Shown here: piece after piece, positions 1 through 5,818 of the stretch
How positions within the stretch are numbered: position 1 is the first letter of the stretch
How the letters are laid out: each line of letters starts with the position of its first letter
Source of the DNA: PXRE01 sp964435625
GTDB lineage: Archaea > Halobacteriota > Halobacteria > Halobacteriales > PXRE01
NCBI GenBank assembly: GCA_964435625.1
Contig: CAYTAG010000061.1
Location: 1-15,842 of the forward strand
DNA length: 15,842 nucleotides
Direction: 5' to 3'
The notes under the pieces: generated by a model
The model's database searches: none
Seen by the model: the letters and a program-made list of their open reading frames with translations, nothing else
What the model was told of the DNA's origin: nothing
Made by a program: the position numbers and the translations under genes

Positions 1-2
1 AC

Positions 3-593
3 GTCGGCGAGGGCGGCTACCAGATCCCGAACAACCCCGACACCATCGAGTTCCTGGACAACGACGCCGAGTTCGTCCTCGCCGTGGAGACCGGTGGTAT
101 GCGGGACCGCCTGGTCGAGAACGGCTTCGACGAGGAACACGGCGCACTGGTCGTCCACCTGAAGGGCCAGCCAGCACGCGCGACCCGCCGGATTACGAAG
201 CGGCTGCACGACGAACTCGACCTGCCCGTGACGGTCTTTACGGACGGTGACCCGTGGTCCTACCGGATCTTCGGGTCGGTCGCCTACGGGTCGATCAAGT
301 CCGCGCACCTCTCGGAGTACCTCGCCACGCCGGAGGCGCAGTTCATCGGCGTCCAGCCGGCGGACATCGTGGAGTACGACCTCCCGACGGACCCGCTCAG
401 CGACTCCGACGTCAACGCCCTAGAAAGCGAACTGGAGGACCCGCGGTTCCAGACCGACTACTGGGAGGAACAGATCGAACTGCAACTGGACCTCGGGAAG
501 AAGTCCGAACAGCAGGCGCTGGCCAGTCACGGCCTGGACTTCGTGACGGAGACGTACCTGCCGGAACGACTCACCGAGATGGGCATCCTGTAG
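3..593 (+). CDS. top6A: DNA topoisomerase VI subunit A, C-terminal part (5' end outside window)
   Basis: Catalytic, Spo11-like subunit of the type IIB topoisomerase that relaxes and decatenates DNA with subunit B. The reading frame is open from base 3, so the gene begins before the window; 196 residues are visible. The visible part is the Toprim domain: an acidic residue in AVETGGM (about residues 28-34 of the fragment) and the DGDPW motif, the DxD-type metal-binding pair typical of Top6A, then GSVAYGS and the family's C-terminal stretch ending LPERLTEMGIL. The winged-helix region with the catalytic tyrosine would lie upstream and cannot be checked. In haloarchaea top6B normally lies just upstream, which is knowledge of the group and not seen here. 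The stop is TAG at 591-593; an in-frame copy of the last codons follows it (see next entry). The family assignment is very secure. Confidence 0.96.
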   Translation, partial: VGEGGYQIPNNPDTIEFLDNDAEFVLAVETGGMRDRLVENGFDEEHGALVVHLKGQPARATRRITKRLHDELDLPVTVFTDGDPWSYRIFGSVAYGSIKSAHLSEYLATPEAQFIGVQPADIVEYDLPTDPLSDSDVNALESELEDPRFQTDYWEEQIELQLDLGKKSEQQALASHGLDFVTETYLPERLTEMGIL

Positions 594-656
594 GCCATCG
601 AGACGTCGTTACGGTCGGTACTGCCGGAGCGGTCGAGCGAGATGGGCGTGCTGTAA
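594..656 (+). other. Degenerate in-frame copy of the top6A 3' end
   Basis: After the TAG stop of top6A the same frame runs 20 further codons to TAA at 654-656. The last 12 codons plus stop line up with the gene's own end: LPERLTEMGIL in the gene against LPERSSEMGVL in the copy. Several differences are synonymous (GAA/GAG, CGA/CGG) and the stop is TAG in one and TAA in the other. The two stops lie exactly 63 bases (21 codons) apart. The flanking GAGACGT before the tail is also present in both (549-555 and 600-606), the second followed by about 12 extra bases. It looks like an old tandem duplication of the gene end, or an ancestral longer C-terminus cut by a new TAG. It ends 3 bases before the stop of the convergent zinc-ribbon gene. 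Confidence 0.7.
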
Positions 657-659
657 TCG

Positions 660-1535
660 TCACTCCGCCTCGCGTTCCCGTTCGGCGTCCCCGGACGACA
701 CCGCTTCCGCGTCGGCGCCGCCCGACGTTTCTCCGCGGACCCCTGGCACCTCCCCGCTCGCACAGTCCCGGCAGTAGTGGTTGCTTCCGCTCTCGACGGT
801 GTACAGGGGAACGCCGGCGAAGACCTGCTCCTGTTTGTACGTGCGCTCGATGCCCTGGTCGATGGGGCCCATGCAGGCCGAACAGGGGGCGTCGGTGTCG
901 TGGACGACCGACTCCTCGGTCGAGCGCACCTTGCCGAACGTCGTCACCGAGTGACGGCTGGCGAAGCGCTCGCGCACCTGCGGGAGCAGGTACCCGCCGA
1001 TGACGATCAGGTACCACCCGATCAGCAGCGACGAGAGGTCGAAGGTGTCGCCGAACGCGATGAGGGCGCCGAGCAGGACCAGGCCGAGGCCGCCGGCGGT
1101 GCGCTTGAACGACGGGCCGCCGTCGCCAGTGGGATGCTCGGGCGCTCCGACCTCCCCGCGGCGGAGGACCTCGCGGTCGGCGTCCGAGAAATACTTGTAC
1201 GCACCGTAGACGACGTTGCCGAAGCCGCCGGTCAGGAAAAACAGCAGGAGGTGGATGCCGGGCCTGCCGAGCGAACGGTCGAGCAACACGACGCTGTCGC
1301 CCTCGTCGTGCTCGATTGTCCAGCCTTCCGAGACCCTGCGGTGGACCCGGCGGCGGAACGCCGCCCGGGACTCGCCACGGTCGTCCTCGCCCGTCTCGTC
1401 GCCGTCCGTCTCGTCGTCCGGCCCGTCGGCCGATCCGGTGATCCGGCACTGCGCGCCGCAGGCCGAGCAGTAGACGTCGGTCGGATCGACCTCGGCCCCG
1501 CAGTCCGGACACTGCGGCGAGTCCCCGTCGCTCAT
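660..1535 (-). CDS. Zinc-ribbon membrane protein, haloarchaeal, function unknown
   Basis: 291 residues from ATG at 1535. That start is preferred over a longer upstream frame because the zinc ribbon begins within ten residues of it and a TATA-like element sits 28 bases before it. Order of parts: an N-terminal zinc ribbon (C9, C12, C23, C26 in CPDC and CSAC); an acidic linker (about 35-56); a basic amphipathic stretch; a hydrophobic segment at about 94-116; a pair of hydrophobic segments at about 147-185; and a second possible metal site at the C-terminus (C218, C221 with C255, C258), followed by an acidic low-complexity tail. Two separate CxxC pairs on either side of the membrane segments suggest a metal-bound, membrane-anchored sensor or scaffold, but no catalytic motif is seen and I do not recognise a named function. 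It is convergent with top6A, with 66 bases between the stops. Confidence 0.85.
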   Translation of the reverse strand: MSDGDSPQCPDCGAEVDPTDVYCSACGAQCRITGSADGPDDETDGDETGEDDRGESRAAFRRRVHRRVSEGWTIEHDEGDSVVLLDRSLGRPGIHLLLFFLTGGFGNVVYGAYKYFSDADREVLRRGEVGAPEHPTGDGGPSFKRTAGGLGLVLLGALIAFGDTFDLSSLLIGWYLIVIGGYLLPQVRERFASRHSVTTFGKVRSTEESVVHDTDAPCSACMGPIDQGIERTYKQEQVFAGVPLYTVESGSNHYCRDCASGEVPGVRGETSGGADAEAVSSGDAEREREAE

Positions 1536-1558
1536 GCTATCGAGTTCAGATGTTCGGC

Positions 1559-1568
1559 AGTAAAACGT
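1559..1568 (-). promoter_or_regulatory. TATA-like element for the zinc-ribbon gene
   Basis: On the minus strand the sequence reads CGTTTTACTG, centred 28 bases before the ATG at 1535. This spacing puts transcription start at or within a few bases of the start codon, the usual leaderless arrangement in haloarchaea. It supports the choice of the 1535 start. Confidence 0.5.
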
Positions 1569-1676
1569 TGTGACTGTGGCGGCGGGCGGTGTTCGGATAC
1601 GTTGGGTTTTGTGTGGGGGCCGTCTCGGAAGTTCCCGTGCGCTCTCTGTTGACGGTATCCTGGACAGCAACAGCCA

Positions 1677-1777
1677 GAAAGCCCCCGCGCGCTCGACTCG
1701 GGCGCCTCGCTGCGCTCCTCGGCCGTGGGCCTGCGGTGCTTGCGTCGTCGTCCTTCGTCGAGCGCGCGGCCCCTTTC
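1677..1777. repeat. Intergenic inverted-repeat element, copy 1
   Basis: The element is bounded by 21-bp imperfect inverted repeats at 1677-1697 and 1757-1777, each starting GAAAG at the outer edge and ending CTCGAC inside; 18 of 21 positions match, and the inner 12 bp (1686-1697 and 1757-1768) are perfect. The 45 bases from 1677 to about 1721 are identical to copy 2 at 2917, as are 35 bases from 1731. Only the middle differs: about 10 bases here, about 28 in copy 2. It has no open frame that keeps register between the two copies, so it is probably non-coding. Size and ends resemble a MITE or a REP-type stem-loop element; no target-site duplication was identified. Confidence 0.75.
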
Positions 1778-1797
1778 AGTCCCACCCGGCGTGGTTC

Positions 1798-1878
1798 GTG
1801 CCGGTCACCACTGCTCCGGTGGATGTGCCGGTCACCACCGCTCCGTCGGCGGTGCAGGCCACCATCGCTCGACTGAAC
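1798..1878. repeat. Three tandem 27-bp units beside repeat copy 1
   Basis: Three diverged units at 1798-1824, 1825-1851 and 1852-1878, each opening with GTGCCGGTCACCA or a close variant (the third has GTGCAGGCCACCA). A matching set of three stands at 3055-3135, about 20 bases beyond the other inverted-repeat element. The exact multiple of three gives a 9-residue periodicity (VPVTT...) in one frame, but that frame is not shared with the neighbouring element in both copies and there is no good start. Confidence 0.7.
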
Positions 1879-1949
1879 AGTTCCGGGGCGATGTGGCCTC
1901 CGGAGTTCTTCTGGCGGTTCTCACGCCAGGGGCGGCGACAAGCAGCGGC

Positions 1950-2006
1950 CGCCCCCTATCTTTACTTTCTAAAGAATTATGCTTTAGTTTCTAAAGTTAG
2001 AGGGCG
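1950..2006. promoter_or_regulatory. AT-rich island with paired TTTCTAAAG sites between GC arms
   Basis: In very GC-rich surroundings, 1957-2000 is strongly AT-rich. It holds two 15-bp direct copies (CTTTACTTTCTAAAG at 1960-1974 and CTTTAGTTTCTAAAG at 1982-1996) differing at one base and spaced 22 bp start to start, about two helical turns. Between them CTAAAG (1969-1974) and CTTTAG (1982-1987) form an inverted pair. GC-rich arms GGCCGCCC and GGGCGGCC (about 1948-1955 and 2002-2009) flank it. It lies downstream of the MBL gene and far upstream of the zinc-ribbon gene, so it could be a binding site, a terminator structure, or the scar of an inserted element. The remainder of 1536-2042 contains the repeats described separately and no convincing gene. 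Confidence 0.45.
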
Positions 2007-2042
2007 GCCGGTGGTCTCGGACGCTCGCGAGGCGGCGAGGGG

Positions 2043-2786
2043 TTACTGCTCGTCCAGCGCGACGGGGACGCCGCGCTTCGCGACGTCGGCGGCGAACGCC
2101 GCCGAGTCCGCCGCGAGACGCTCGAACGTGTTGTAGTGGATCGGGACGACGAGGTCGGGGTCCATCGCCTCCGCGAGGTCGGCCGCCTCCTCGGGCGTCA
2201 TGGTGATCCGGCGGTCCAGTGGCGGCAGGAACACGTCCACGTCCAGTTCGGCGTGGCCCTCCAGCACGTCGGTGTCGCCCGGCCAGAAGACGGTCGTGTC
2301 GTCGACGGTCAGCAGGTACCCGCAGCCGAATCCCTCGGGATGGGAGGGTTCGGCGCCCGGGTCGTCCGGCTGGGTATACGCGGCGACCGAGCGGACGATG
2401 GCGTCACCGACCGCGAAGTCCGTCTCGTCGTCCACCCGGACGACCTCGTAGGGCAGGTCCGCCAGCGGTTCGACGTCCCGACCGATGCCGGGCGGGTACA
2501 CGGCGTCGTAGACGACGACGGTGGCGTCCTCGCTTGCCACCCGCCGAATCCCGTCGGAGTCGTAGTGGTGGTCGTGGGTGACGACCACCAGGTCGCCGTC
2601 CCGCGCGCGGTAGTCGGTCGGCGCCGGGTGGGCGTCGGCCAGACCTGGGTCGTTCGGATCCCACTCGCCCGTCAGGACGCCGTACCGTCCGGGGTCGGTG
2701 TAGGCGACGGTCCCGTCCGGCCACTCGATCCGCGCCGTCGCGTACCCCAGCCAGTCTATCGTCACCCCGCCGTATCGCACTGTCAT
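2043..2786 (-). CDS. MBL-fold metal-dependent hydrolase (UlaG/UPF0173-like)
   Basis: 247 residues, the usual length of short UlaG-like metallo-beta-lactamase-fold hydrolases, which are cytoplasmic. Visible features: an N-terminal beta sandwich start (VTIDWLGYATARIE, about 8-21), THDHHYD at 70-76 in the place of the HxHxDH metal motif, GDTD at 170-173 and a late histidine in PIHYNTF (H217). The metal motif is unusual: H71 and H73 are present, but the Asp comes one residue later than expected and the following His is Ser. An upstream ATG at 2861 would add 25 residues, but the ATG at 2786 begins the conserved fold and has a TATA-like element 29 bases before it. The substrate cannot be told. The gene is bracketed by two direct copies of a composite repeat. 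Confidence 0.88.
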   Translation of the reverse strand: MTVRYGGVTIDWLGYATARIEWPDGTVAYTDPGRYGVLTGEWDPNDPGLADAHPAPTDYRARDGDLVVVTHDHHYDSDGIRRVASEDATVVVYDAVYPPGIGRDVEPLADLPYEVVRVDDETDFAVGDAIVRSVAAYTQPDDPGAEPSHPEGFGCGYLLTVDDTTVFWPGDTDVLEGHAELDVDVFLPPLDRRITMTPEEAADLAEAMDPDLVVPIHYNTFERLAADSAAFAADVAKRGVPVALDEQ

Positions 2787-2810
2787 CGGCCGAACTACTT
2801 CCCACGCGGG

Positions 2811-2819
2811 AGAAAAAGG
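2811..2819 (-). promoter_or_regulatory. TATA-like element for the MBL gene
   Basis: The minus strand reads CCTTTTTCT, centred about 29 bases before the ATG at 2786. It is a pyrimidine run and not a classic TTTAWA box, so this is a weak call resting mostly on spacing. Confidence 0.35.
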
Positions 2820-2859
2820 TTCGTTCTCGGGACGGGGTGATTCCCGTAGCTTGACCACC

Positions 2860-2883
2860 AACAGCCAGAAAGTCCCCGCGCGC
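2860..2883. repeat. Solo left end of the inverted-repeat element
   Basis: These 24 bases (AACAGCCAGAAAGTCC and on into the CG run) match 1669-1692, the outer left edge of copy 1, with a single mismatch. No right end follows before the full copy 2 starts at 2917. It suggests a truncated copy, or insertion of copy 2 next to an older fragment. Confidence 0.55.
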
Positions 2884-2916
2884 GCTCCGCAAACGGGCCC
2901 TGGACAGCCCCGCCCA

Positions 2917-3035
2917 GAAAGCCCCCGCGCGCTCGACTCGGGCGCCTCGCTGCGCTCCTCGTCGCTCCTTCGCGTCGCTCAGTCGCTCCTGCGGTGCTTG
3001 CGTCGTCGTCCTTCGTCGAGCGCCCGGCCCCTTTC
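2917..3035. repeat. Intergenic inverted-repeat element, copy 2
   Basis: Same element and same orientation as 1677-1777. Its arms are 2917-2937 and 3015-3035; the right arm has one extra mismatch (CGCCCGG where copy 1 has CGCGCGG). The middle (about 2961-2988) is longer and made of short GTCGCT-like repeats, so replication slippage probably explains the length difference. Three 27-bp units follow. The gap 2787-3168 between the MBL and HAD genes holds nothing else I can support. Confidence 0.75.
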
Positions 3036-3054
3036 AGTCCCGCCCATGGCGGGG

Positions 3055-3135
3055 GTGCCGGTCACCACCGATTTGCCGGATGTGCCGGCCACCATTGCTC
3101 TGGTAGACGCGCCGGTCACCTTCGGTCGTGTTGTC
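3055..3135. repeat. Three tandem 27-bp units beside repeat copy 2
   Basis: Units at 3055-3081, 3082-3108 and 3109-3135, opening GTGCCGGTCACC, GTGCCGGCCACC and GCGCCGGTCACC. Number, period and distance from the inverted-repeat element match the set at 1798-1878, although the second half of each unit has diverged. The conserved part is GCCGGTCACC, or GGTGACCGGC on the other strand. Confidence 0.65.
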
Positions 3136-3168
3136 CCTGTCTGTCCCGGTAGAGGCCGTTCCATGTGG

Positions 3169-3972
3169 CTACGCCCCGTCGGCTGATTCACCGGCGAGAA
3201 CGCGCTCGACCTCGGCCAGCGACTCCAGCACGTAGTCGGGACGGACGTCTACCGCTTCGACGTCCGAGCGCGTTGCCGCGCCCGTCAGCACCAGCGCGGT
3301 CGTCGCGCCTGCCCGCTCGCCCATGGCGACGTCGGTGTCCAGGCGGTCGCCTACGAGCAAGCAACGCTCCGGATCGACCCCCACCCGGTCCATCGCCAGG
3401 TCGATGGTCTCCCGGGAGGGCTTGCCCAGCACCGCCTCGGGATCGACCTCCGCGGCCCCGGCGACGGCGTTGGTCACGGCGCCCGAGCCGGGGATCGGAC
3501 CCGCGTCCGTCGGCACCCAGCGGTCGGGGTCGGTCCCCACCAGGGTTGCGCCGTCCAGCAGCGCACGCAGGCCCTTCGTCATCTCCGCGTAGTCGAACCC
3601 CGCGTGGTAGCCGGCGACGACGACCTCGGCGGCCGACGGGTCCTCCACCAGCGTCACGTCGGCGGCCTGCAATTGCTCGACCACCGCCGGACCCGCGACT
3701 GGGAGAGCCCTGGCCCCTGCGTGGTGTTCGTCGAGGTACCTGACGGTGGCCTCCGCCGAGGTCAGCACCTCGTCGGGAGCGACCGACAGGCCCGGTTCCG
3801 AGAGGTGGTCGGCCCACCCGGCGGGCGACCGCGTCGGGTTGTTCGTCAAAAAGAGCAGGTCCAGCCCGGCCGCCCGGAGCGCGTCGACGCCCGCCAGCGC
3901 ACCGTCGAGCAGCGACCCACCGTGGACGACCGTCCCGTCAAGGTCGACGAGAGCGGCGTCGAACCCGCTCAT
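3169..3972 (-). CDS. HAD-IIA (NagD-like) phosphatase
   Basis: 267 residues, the normal length for the NagD/phosphoglycolate-phosphatase group of cytoplasmic HAD hydrolases. Motif I is DLDGT at 10-14 (nucleophile D10), motif II is TNN at 43-45, the motif III lysine lies in GKPS at 183-186 and motif IV is GDRLDTD at 208-214. The region between motifs II and III (about 60-175) is the alpha/beta cap of the IIA class. Substrates in the family include sugar phosphates, phosphoglycolate and 4-nitrophenyl phosphate; none can be chosen here. The ATG at 3972 overlaps the ligase stop in an ATGA, so the two are almost certainly co-transcribed and translationally coupled. Conserved coupling to a ligase might point to removal of 2-phosphoglycolate from damaged DNA ends, but that is inference. 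Confidence 0.93.
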   Translation of the reverse strand: MSGFDAALVDLDGTVVHGGSLLDGALAGVDALRAAGLDLLFLTNNPTRSPAGWADHLSEPGLSVAPDEVLTSAEATVRYLDEHHAGARALPVAGPAVVEQLQAADVTLVEDPSAAEVVVAGYHAGFDYAEMTKGLRALLDGATLVGTDPDRWVPTDAGPIPGSGAVTNAVAGAAEVDPEAVLGKPSRETIDLAMDRVGVDPERCLLVGDRLDTDVAMGERAGATTALVLTGAATRSDVEAVDVRPDYVLESLAEVERVLAGESADGA

Positions 3973-5735
3973 CGTCCGTCCGCGAGCCGTTCGACCCGCT
4001 CGATGGTGTCGGCGTCCTCGGGTTCCTTGTCGTCCCGGACGGCCACGAACCGCGGGAACCGCAACGCGTACCCCGAGGAGTAGGTCGGCGACGCCTGGAT
4101 CTCTTCGTAGCCCACCTCGAAGACGACGGCCGGTTCGACCTCGACGTCCTTGCCGTCCTCGGCGACCACGTGCGGTTCGATCAGTTCGGTCAACTCCGCG
4201 AGTTGCTCGTCGGTGATGCCGGTCGCCACCTTCCCGATGGTCTCGAACCCAGCGCGAGACGATGTCTCGCTGGCCCCCGAGTCGGCGGACTCGGGGACAC
4301 CGTCGGCGCGCGCCGACAGCAGGAACGTTCCCAGGAACTGCGCACGCCGGCCCTCGCCCCACTCGGCGCCCGTCACGACCAGGTCCAGCGTCTCGACGTC
4401 CGGCTTGCGCTTGAGCCAGTTCTTGCCCCGCCGGCCCGGCGTGTACGCCGCGTCGGGGTTCTTGAGCATGATCCCCTCGTGGCCCGCTTCCAGGGCGTCG
4501 GTCTCAATCGTCTCGACGTCTTCGGCGTCGTCGCTCACGACGAACTCCGAGGTCGCTTCCGGCAGGACGGCTTCCAGTTGCTCGCGGCGCTCGACCAGCG
4601 GCGCGTCCAGCAGGTCCTCGCCACCTGCGTGCAGGCAGTCGAAGGCGTGCAACTGCACGGCCACCTCCTCGCGGGCGCGCTGGATGTCGTGCTTGCGCCG
4701 GAACCGCCGCAGCACCTCCTGGAACGGCAGCGGTTCGCCGTCCCTGACCGCGACGACCTCGCCGTCGAGGATGGCCGGCCCCTCGCAGTTGTCCTCGACG
4801 AACTCGACGACCTCCGGCAACGCGTCGGTCACGTCCTCCATGTTCCGGGAGTAGACGCCGACGCTCGGCGGTTCGACGTCCCGAGCGCCGGCCCCGTCGT
4901 CCGCCACGCCGGCCGCCGACTCCCGGACGGCGAGGCCGTCGGGATCGTAGTGCACCTGGACGCGGGCGCCGTCGTACTTGACCTCGCAAGCGACTTCGCC
5001 CCACTCCTCCAGCGCCTCGGTGACGGTCCCGGTCTGGGCCAGCATGGCACGGACCGGCCGGCCGAGTTCCAGTTCCATGGCGTCCAGGCCGGCCTCGCCG
5101 TCGTCGCGGGCCGTGCGGGCCACCTCGCCGTAGTCGTTGGAGACCTGCAGTGCCCGCTCGACGGTCTCGACAGGCACGTCGAACGCCGCCGCGACGGCGT
5201 CCCGCACCGTCCCGCCGCCGACGCCGATCCGCATCTCCGAGAGGACCAGCCTGGCGAGGTAGCGAGCCTCCTCCGGGTCACAGCGGTTGAACAGGCCGAA
5301 CAGGACGTCCAGTTTCGTGCCCTCGCTGCCCTCGCCTTCAGCGGCCGCCAGTTGCCCGAGTTCGTCGTACACCTCGGCGACTGTCAGGCCGTCACGGCCG
5401 CCGCCGCCAAAGGCCGACAGCCCCTGCTGGCCGCCGAACTCGTAGCTCGCGGCCACCTCGCCGATCTCGCCGACCTCCGCGACTCGGGATTCCACGTCGT
5501 CGGCGGAGACGTTCGGCCCGGCCGCGCGGGCGAGGGCCTCGTAGCAGAGGTTCGGCCCCACGTCGAGTTTCGTCGAGGCCCACGCCGGGAACACCCGGCC
5601 CTGGACGAACCGGGCGATCACCGGGAGGTCCTCGCCGGCCGCCGCCAGGAGGTCGGTCACCAGGTCGACGATCTCGGTGTCGGCGCTGGCGGCCTCGATC
5701 CCGGCGGCGCTGGCGGCGAACTCCTCGAACTCCAT
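3969..5735 (-). CDS. lig: ATP-dependent DNA ligase
   Basis: 588 residues, full length for archaeal replicative DNA ligase, which seals nicks during lagging-strand synthesis and repair by enzyme-AMP and DNA-AMP intermediates. Domain order: alpha-helical DNA-binding domain (about 1-215), adenylation domain with active lysine K253 in EVKYDGARVQVH (motif I), SRNMEDVT (motif Ia), LDGEVVAV (motif III), AFDCLHAGGEDLL (IIIa), HEGIMLKNP (IV) and NWLKRKP (V), then the OB-fold with GKVATG. A Ser/Glu-rich loop (PESADSGASE) in the OB domain looks like a haloarchaeal insertion. The ATG at 5735 is chosen because it fits the family N-terminus (MEFEEFA) and has a TATA box 28 bases before it; the longer frame from 5810 has neither. 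It heads an operon with the HAD phosphatase. Confidence 0.97.
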   Translation of the reverse strand: MEFEEFAASAAGIEAASADTEIVDLVTDLLAAAGEDLPVIARFVQGRVFPAWASTKLDVGPNLCYEALARAAGPNVSADDVESRVAEVGEIGEVAASYEFGGQQGLSAFGGGGRDGLTVAEVYDELGQLAAAEGEGSEGTKLDVLFGLFNRCDPEEARYLARLVLSEMRIGVGGGTVRDAVAAAFDVPVETVERALQVSNDYGEVARTARDDGEAGLDAMELELGRPVRAMLAQTGTVTEALEEWGEVACEVKYDGARVQVHYDPDGLAVRESAAGVADDGAGARDVEPPSVGVYSRNMEDVTDALPEVVEFVEDNCEGPAILDGEVVAVRDGEPLPFQEVLRRFRRKHDIQRAREEVAVQLHAFDCLHAGGEDLLDAPLVERREQLEAVLPEATSEFVVSDDAEDVETIETDALEAGHEGIMLKNPDAAYTPGRRGKNWLKRKPDVETLDLVVTGAEWGEGRRAQFLGTFLLSARADGVPESADSGASETSSRAGFETIGKVATGITDEQLAELTELIEPHVVAEDGKDVEVEPAVVFEVGYEEIQASPTYSSGYALRFPRFVAVRDDKEPEDADTIERVERLADGR

Positions 5736-5756
5736 GGCCCGGAGTAACCAGGGCCC

Positions 5757-5768
5757 GCAGTTAAATCG
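5757..5768 (-). promoter_or_regulatory. TATA box of the lig operon
   Basis: The minus strand reads GCGATTTAACTG, with TTTAA centred 28 bases before the ligase ATG at 5735. This implies a leaderless transcript. It lies in the 83-bp divergent gap shared with the GCS2-like gene. Confidence 0.6.
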
Positions 5769-5786
5769 CCCGGAGGCGGCGTCGCG

Positions 5787-5795
5787 GGTTTGAAG
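5787..5795 (+). promoter_or_regulatory. TATA-like element for the GCS2-family gene
   Basis: GGTTTGAAG, centred 28 bases before the ATG at 5819. It is weaker than the divergent lig box, but the same spacing supports this start. Confidence 0.4.
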
Positions 5796-5818
5796 GGCCG
5801 GGCCGTCCACTGGCCGGT

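Noticed and set aside
777..1652. Plus-strand frame opposite the zinc-ribbon gene
   Set aside because: The minus strand shows paired CxxC motifs and membrane helices; the plus frame does not.
1546..1785. Minus-strand open frame through repeat copy 1
   Set aside because: The reading frame is not preserved in copy 2 because of indels, so the repeat is unlikely to be coding.
1798..3135. CRISPR-like array from the 27-bp repeats
   Set aside because: Units are directly adjacent with no spacers, only three per set and diverged; no cas genes are present.
4170..5747. 525-codon plus-strand open frame opposite the DNA ligase
   Set aside because: Antisense shadow: GC-rich third positions of the ligase leave few stops on the other strand, and the translation has no domain sense.
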